Notes under the pieces: generated by a model
Told to the model about the DNA's origin: nothing
Seen by the model: only the letters and a program-made list of their open reading frames with translations
Databases searched by the model: none
From: Candidatus Iainarchaeum sp.
GTDB taxonomy: Archaea; Iainarchaeota; Iainarchaeia; Iainarchaeales; JAFCFF01
Direction of reading: 5' to 3'
NCBI GenBank assembly: GCA_017608775.1
Contig: JAFCFF010000026.1
Coordinates: 1 to 7,510, forward strand
Length of the DNA stretch: 7,510 bases
Part shown: in pieces, positions 5,257 to 7,510 of the stretch
Numbering within the stretch: the stretch's first letter is position 1
How the letters are laid out: every line of letters begins with the position of its first letter
Translations under genes and position numbers: made by a program

Positions 5257-6315
5257 TTAGGTTAGCAAGTTATCAACAAATCTTTCCTTATCAAAAATTT
5301 CCAAATCTTCGTATTTCTGTCCTGTTCCTAAAAACAAAACCGGTTTTTTCAAATTATGTGTGATGCTTAGAATGCTTCCTCCCTTAACATCTAAATCCGC
5401 CTTTGTTAAGATAACCGCATCCAGCCCAACATTTTCGTAAAACCCCCTGGCCTTTTCAAGCGCACTTTTTCCTGTAAATGCCTCAATAACAAAAACCTTC
5501 ATATCTGGTTTTACAACCCTGTCGATTTTTTTCAACTCCTCAATTAAGTTTCTGTTTGTTTCTTGTCTTCCAGCAGTATCTATAAGAAGAACATCTGTTT
5601 TTCTGGACTCTGCGCTTTTTCTGGCGTCAAAGGAAACTGCGGCAGGATCTGCACCGTAATCGTGTTTTATGGTTTTTACTCCTAACTTGTCGGCATGTTC
5701 CTGAAGTTGTTCTATCGCTGCGGCTCTAAATGTGTCACTAGAGGAAAACATAACAGTTTTTCCCTTTTTTTTCAGCAAATATGCTAACTTTGCTATTGTT
5801 GTTGTCTTTCCATACCCATTATTTCCCAAAAAAAGAACAACAAATGGTTTTTGTTTTTTTTCCTCTATTTTTTTTAGGAAATCTCCCTCAACAAGAATGC
5901 CCTTCAAGACGCTTTTTACAATGTTAAAAATTTCTCTTTCCTCCTCCCCAACAACAAACTCCTTCGTCAATATTTTTTCCTCCAGTTTTTTAATAATTTC
6001 CTTTGTTGTTTTCTCGTCAACATCTGCCTCTAGCAAACTCAGCTCCAACTCCCATAAATAATCTTCAATCTCTTTTTCGCTTAACTTTATTTTTTTCTTA
6101 AAGATCGCGACAAGCTTTTTTCCAAGACCAATTTTTATCTTTTTTTCTTTCTTCTTTTTCTCTTTGGTAACTTTAACTTTTTTTCTAACTGGTTTTTCCT
6201 CAACAACCACTATCTCTTCTCTTTTTTTCTCAATCTCCCTTTCGGCTTTTTCCTCAACCTTCCCCTTCAGCTTATCGACAAAACCCCTTATTTTTTTCTT
6301 TAGAAGATCAAACAT
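5257..6315 (-). CDS. ftsY: SRP receptor GTPase FtsY
   Basis: FtsY is the membrane-associated receptor that pairs with SRP54 and hands ribosome-nascent chains to the translocon. The 352 residues begin with a short amphipathic helix (MFDLLKKKIRGFVDKLKGK) and a lysine/glutamate-rich linker (20-62) probably used for membrane contact. The N domain spans about 63-145 and the G domain about 155-352. Motifs are GNNGYGKTTT (164-173, P loop), SDTFRAAAIEQL (193-204), DTAGR (246-250), TKADLDVKGG (304-313) and GTGQKYEDLEIFD (330-342). The P loop has Tyr where small residues are common (GxNGxGKTT), and IEAFTG replaces the usual D-A-x-x-G, with Glu279 for Asp. Both changes look tolerable. The gene lies 45 bp after prefoldin alpha, the conserved archaeal order, and its stop is 15 bp from the convergent HTH gene. 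Confidence 0.96.
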   Translation of the reverse strand: MFDLLKKKIRGFVDKLKGKVEEKAEREIEKKREEIVVVEEKPVRKKVKVTKEKKKKEKKIKIGLGKKLVAIFKKKIKLSEKEIEDYLWELELSLLEADVDEKTTKEIIKKLEEKILTKEFVVGEEEREIFNIVKSVLKGILVEGDFLKKIEEKKQKPFVVLFLGNNGYGKTTTIAKLAYLLKKKGKTVMFSSSDTFRAAAIEQLQEHADKLGVKTIKHDYGADPAAVSFDARKSAESRKTDVLLIDTAGRQETNRNLIEELKKIDRVVKPDMKVFVIEAFTGKSALEKARGFYENVGLDAVILTKADLDVKGGSILSITHNLKKPVLFLGTGQKYEDLEIFDKERFVDNLLT

Positions 6316-6360
6316 TTTCTCACTCTTTGATAAAAAACAGTTTCACAGCCTTAAAAAACC

Positions 6361-6831
6361 CTATTTTTCCTTTTTCTTCTCTAGTGTTGGCTTTTGCATC
6401 AAAAACGTTCTTAGTCTTGAGATGTTGTCAAGATGTTTGTTTAGGTCTGAACTAAGTTTTCTGATTCTGTCCCTCAACAAGCTTTTCTCTCTTTCTAAGT
6501 CCTTTATAACATCCTCTGTCTTTTTCTCAAGAACTATCCCGCTTACGTTAACAAGAACGTTGTTTTCGTCCTTTAGGTTTCCCTTTAGCAGTATGTTCCT
6601 CCCAATTGGAAAAAGCATTTCCTCGTCTTTCTTTCCCTTTATCCCTTCTAAGGTTTTTATAACAAATATTGTTTCTCTTAGCGTGTTATTCAACTTGTTT
6701 AATTCTTGCTTCATTCTGTCAACAACAAGCTCTTCGTTTCGGTAAAGTCTTGCTGCCTGCTCCCTGGTAAGTTGAATCCTTTTCACTTTTTTTTCTTCTG
6801 CTGTTTTCTTCTCCTTCTTTTTCCTGGCCAT
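6361..6831 (-). CDS. pfdA: Prefoldin subunit alpha
   Basis: This is a subunit of the jellyfish-shaped hexameric chaperone (two alpha, four beta) that captures unfolded proteins and passes them to the thermosome. The 156 residues have a lysine-rich N-terminal extension (1-18), a long coiled-coil helix (about 21-63), a beta-hairpin section (70-103: EMLFPIGRNILLKG, then NNVLVNVSGIVLEKK) and a second coiled-coil helix (104-147). This is the alpha-class layout with its two hairpins. The N-terminal extension is somewhat longer than the usual tip; downstream there is no other in-frame Met before residue 40. The ATG at 6831 has a strong GGTGGTG Shine-Dalgarno site. The beta subunit is not in the window. 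Position between aIF6 and ftsY is typical for archaea. Confidence 0.9.
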   Translation of the reverse strand: MARKKKEKKTAEEKKVKRIQLTREQAARLYRNEELVVDRMKQELNKLNNTLRETIFVIKTLEGIKGKKDEEMLFPIGRNILLKGNLKDENNVLVNVSGIVLEKKTEDVIKDLEREKSLLRDRIRKLSSDLNKHLDNISRLRTFLMQKPTLEKKKEK

Positions 6832-6836
6832 AACAA

Positions 6837-6843
6837 CACCACC
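6837..6843 (-). promoter_or_regulatory. Shine-Dalgarno site of prefoldin alpha
   Basis: On the minus strand GGTGGTG lies five bases before the ATG at 6831. It complements the CACC-containing archaeal 16S tail and is the strongest ribosome binding site I found in the window. It supports the ATG at 6831 despite the lysine-rich extension that follows. Confidence 0.65.
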
Positions 6844-6853
6844 AACTAATAAA

Positions 6854-6861
6854 GTTTTAAA
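6854..6861 (-). promoter_or_regulatory. Possible TATA element before prefoldin alpha
   Basis: On the minus strand TTTAAAAC is centred about 26 bases before the prefoldin ATG, in the 51-bp gap after aIF6. If used, it would start transcription at the ATG and leave out the Shine-Dalgarno site. The two signals therefore conflict. Cotranscription from aIF6 with use of the Shine-Dalgarno site seems as likely. Confidence 0.3.
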
Positions 6862-6882
6862 GTTTACTAAAACAAACTCAAA

Positions 6883-7510
6883 CTAAACAAAAATCTCGTT
6901 GATTTTCCCTATCTCTATGGTTGAGCTTTCATCCCCCACCAAAAGCCCGTTTTTATTGCCAACAACTGAGTTAGAAACAAAGACATCCCCATAGTTTAGA
7001 GTTCCAATATCCCCCGGAACACCAAAACAACTTTCCAGTATTGTGAATTCTCTCTCACCCAACTCGTTATAGGCAAGAAATCCCCTATTGTTTGCAAAAA
7101 CCATTGCCCCAACAACCTCTAGATTTGAAAGCTTTGTAACCAGGGTTTTTCTAATTCCGAAAAATCTTGAAATTTCCTCTGCTTTTTTTTCCAGCAGCGG
7201 AGAGATAAGGCAGCAGTTTTTGTTTAGTGAAATTAAGTTTCCTAAGGCATTGTGTATTCCCCCTATCTCCATTATTTCAAGCCCTTCTTTTTCTAAATTT
7301 CTTCTCTCTCTTTCTCCAATCTCTGTGGGAACCACAATCTTTTTTTTGTAAAGTTTTGTAAATACACCGATAAGGCTTGTTTCTAAAATATCCGCCTCTA
7401 GAAGAGGAACCCCAAACAAGTTCTCTAAATTCTTTTTTTGTTTTTTTGATATCTTGGGTATCAAACCTATCTCATCAGAAACCGAAGCAAAAACCCCAAC
7501 AAAAGGACTT
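6883..7510 (-). CDS. eif6: Translation initiation factor aIF6, 5' end beyond window (partial)
   Basis: The archaeal homologue of eIF6 binds the large ribosomal subunit and keeps it from joining the small subunit prematurely, acting in ribosome maturation. The frame is open to the right edge and gives 208 visible residues, close to the usual 220 or so. The visible N terminus, SPFVGVFASVSDEIGLIPK, matches the family's NPFIGVF-type opening, so only a few codons are missing. Five pentein repeats can be followed: starting at FVGVF, then SLIGVF, NALGNLIS, EVVGAMVFANNRG, and the final VVGNKNGLLVGDESS-x-EIGKI. A TTG at 7464 (visible residue 16) lies inside repeat 1 and is not a credible start. The next gene on this strand is prefoldin alpha, 51 bp away, with no L18a/LX gene between. 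Confidence 0.94.
   Translation of the reverse strand, partial: SPFVGVFASVSDEIGLIPKISKKQKKNLENLFGVPLLEADILETSLIGVFTKLYKKKIVVPTEIGERERRNLEKEGLEIMEIGGIHNALGNLISLNKNCCLISPLLEKKAEEISRFFGIRKTLVTKLSNLEVVGAMVFANNRGFLAYNELGEREFTILESCFGVPGDIGTLNYGDVFVSNSVVGNKNGLLVGDESSTIEIGKINEIFV

Noticed and set aside
5741..6320. Dense T runs on the plus strand suggesting terminators or repeats
   Set aside because: They are AAA lysine codons of ftsY read on the other strand, mainly its lysine-rich N-terminal linker.
6164..6745. Plus-strand frame opposite ftsY and prefoldin
   Set aside because: It spans two well-supported minus-strand genes and their gap and is Ser/Phe/Leu-rich with no domain pattern; it is an antisense shadow.
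1..7510. CRISPR array, tRNA, rRNA, SRP RNA or insertion sequence
   Set aside because: No regularly spaced repeats, cloverleaf-like or conserved RNA segments, terminal inverted repeats or transposase motifs were noticed, and coding genes fill nearly all the window.

Overview
The window looks like a piece of a low-G+C archaeal chromosome. It carries archaeal-type SRP54 and FtsY, prefoldin alpha, translation factor aIF6, a multi-OB-fold replication protein A and an archaeal prepilin peptidase. Archaeal-style TATA elements sit about 26-27 bases before several start codons, and Shine-Dalgarno sites match the archaeal 16S tail (GAGG, GGTGGTG). The compact packing, very lysine-rich proteins and a small cysteine-rich lipoprotein suggest a DPANN-type lineage. 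That placement is an inference from gene content and style, not from phylogeny. No rRNA, tRNA, CRISPR array or insertion sequence is visible, and no stretch over 300 bases lacks a gene.

Layout, right to left on the minus strand. aIF6 runs off the right edge with only its first few codons missing. It is followed by prefoldin alpha and ftsY, a classic archaeal translation/targeting cluster, but without the ribosomal protein L18a/LX gene often found between aIF6 and prefoldin. ftsY ends 15 bases from the convergent end of the only plus-strand gene, which encodes a 396-residue protein with four tandem helix-turn-helix modules. That gene is divergent from a small predicted lipoprotein with six further cysteines; the 56-bp gap between them holds a perfect 15-bp palindrome abutting the regulator's start codon. 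The minus strand then continues with srp54, a GxGD prepilin peptidase overlapping the srp54 stop codon, replication protein A, and an unrecognised gene that overlaps the RPA stop codon and leaves the window on the left.

Most of the content is housekeeping. SRP54 and FtsY target ribosome-nascent chains to the membrane. The prepilin peptidase matures SRP-dependent type IV pilin-like proteins. Prefoldin and aIF6 act in folding and ribosome assembly, and RPA protects single-stranded DNA. The part least explained by known systems is the insert between ftsY and srp54: the four-HTH protein, its palindrome and the divergent cysteine-rich lipoprotein.
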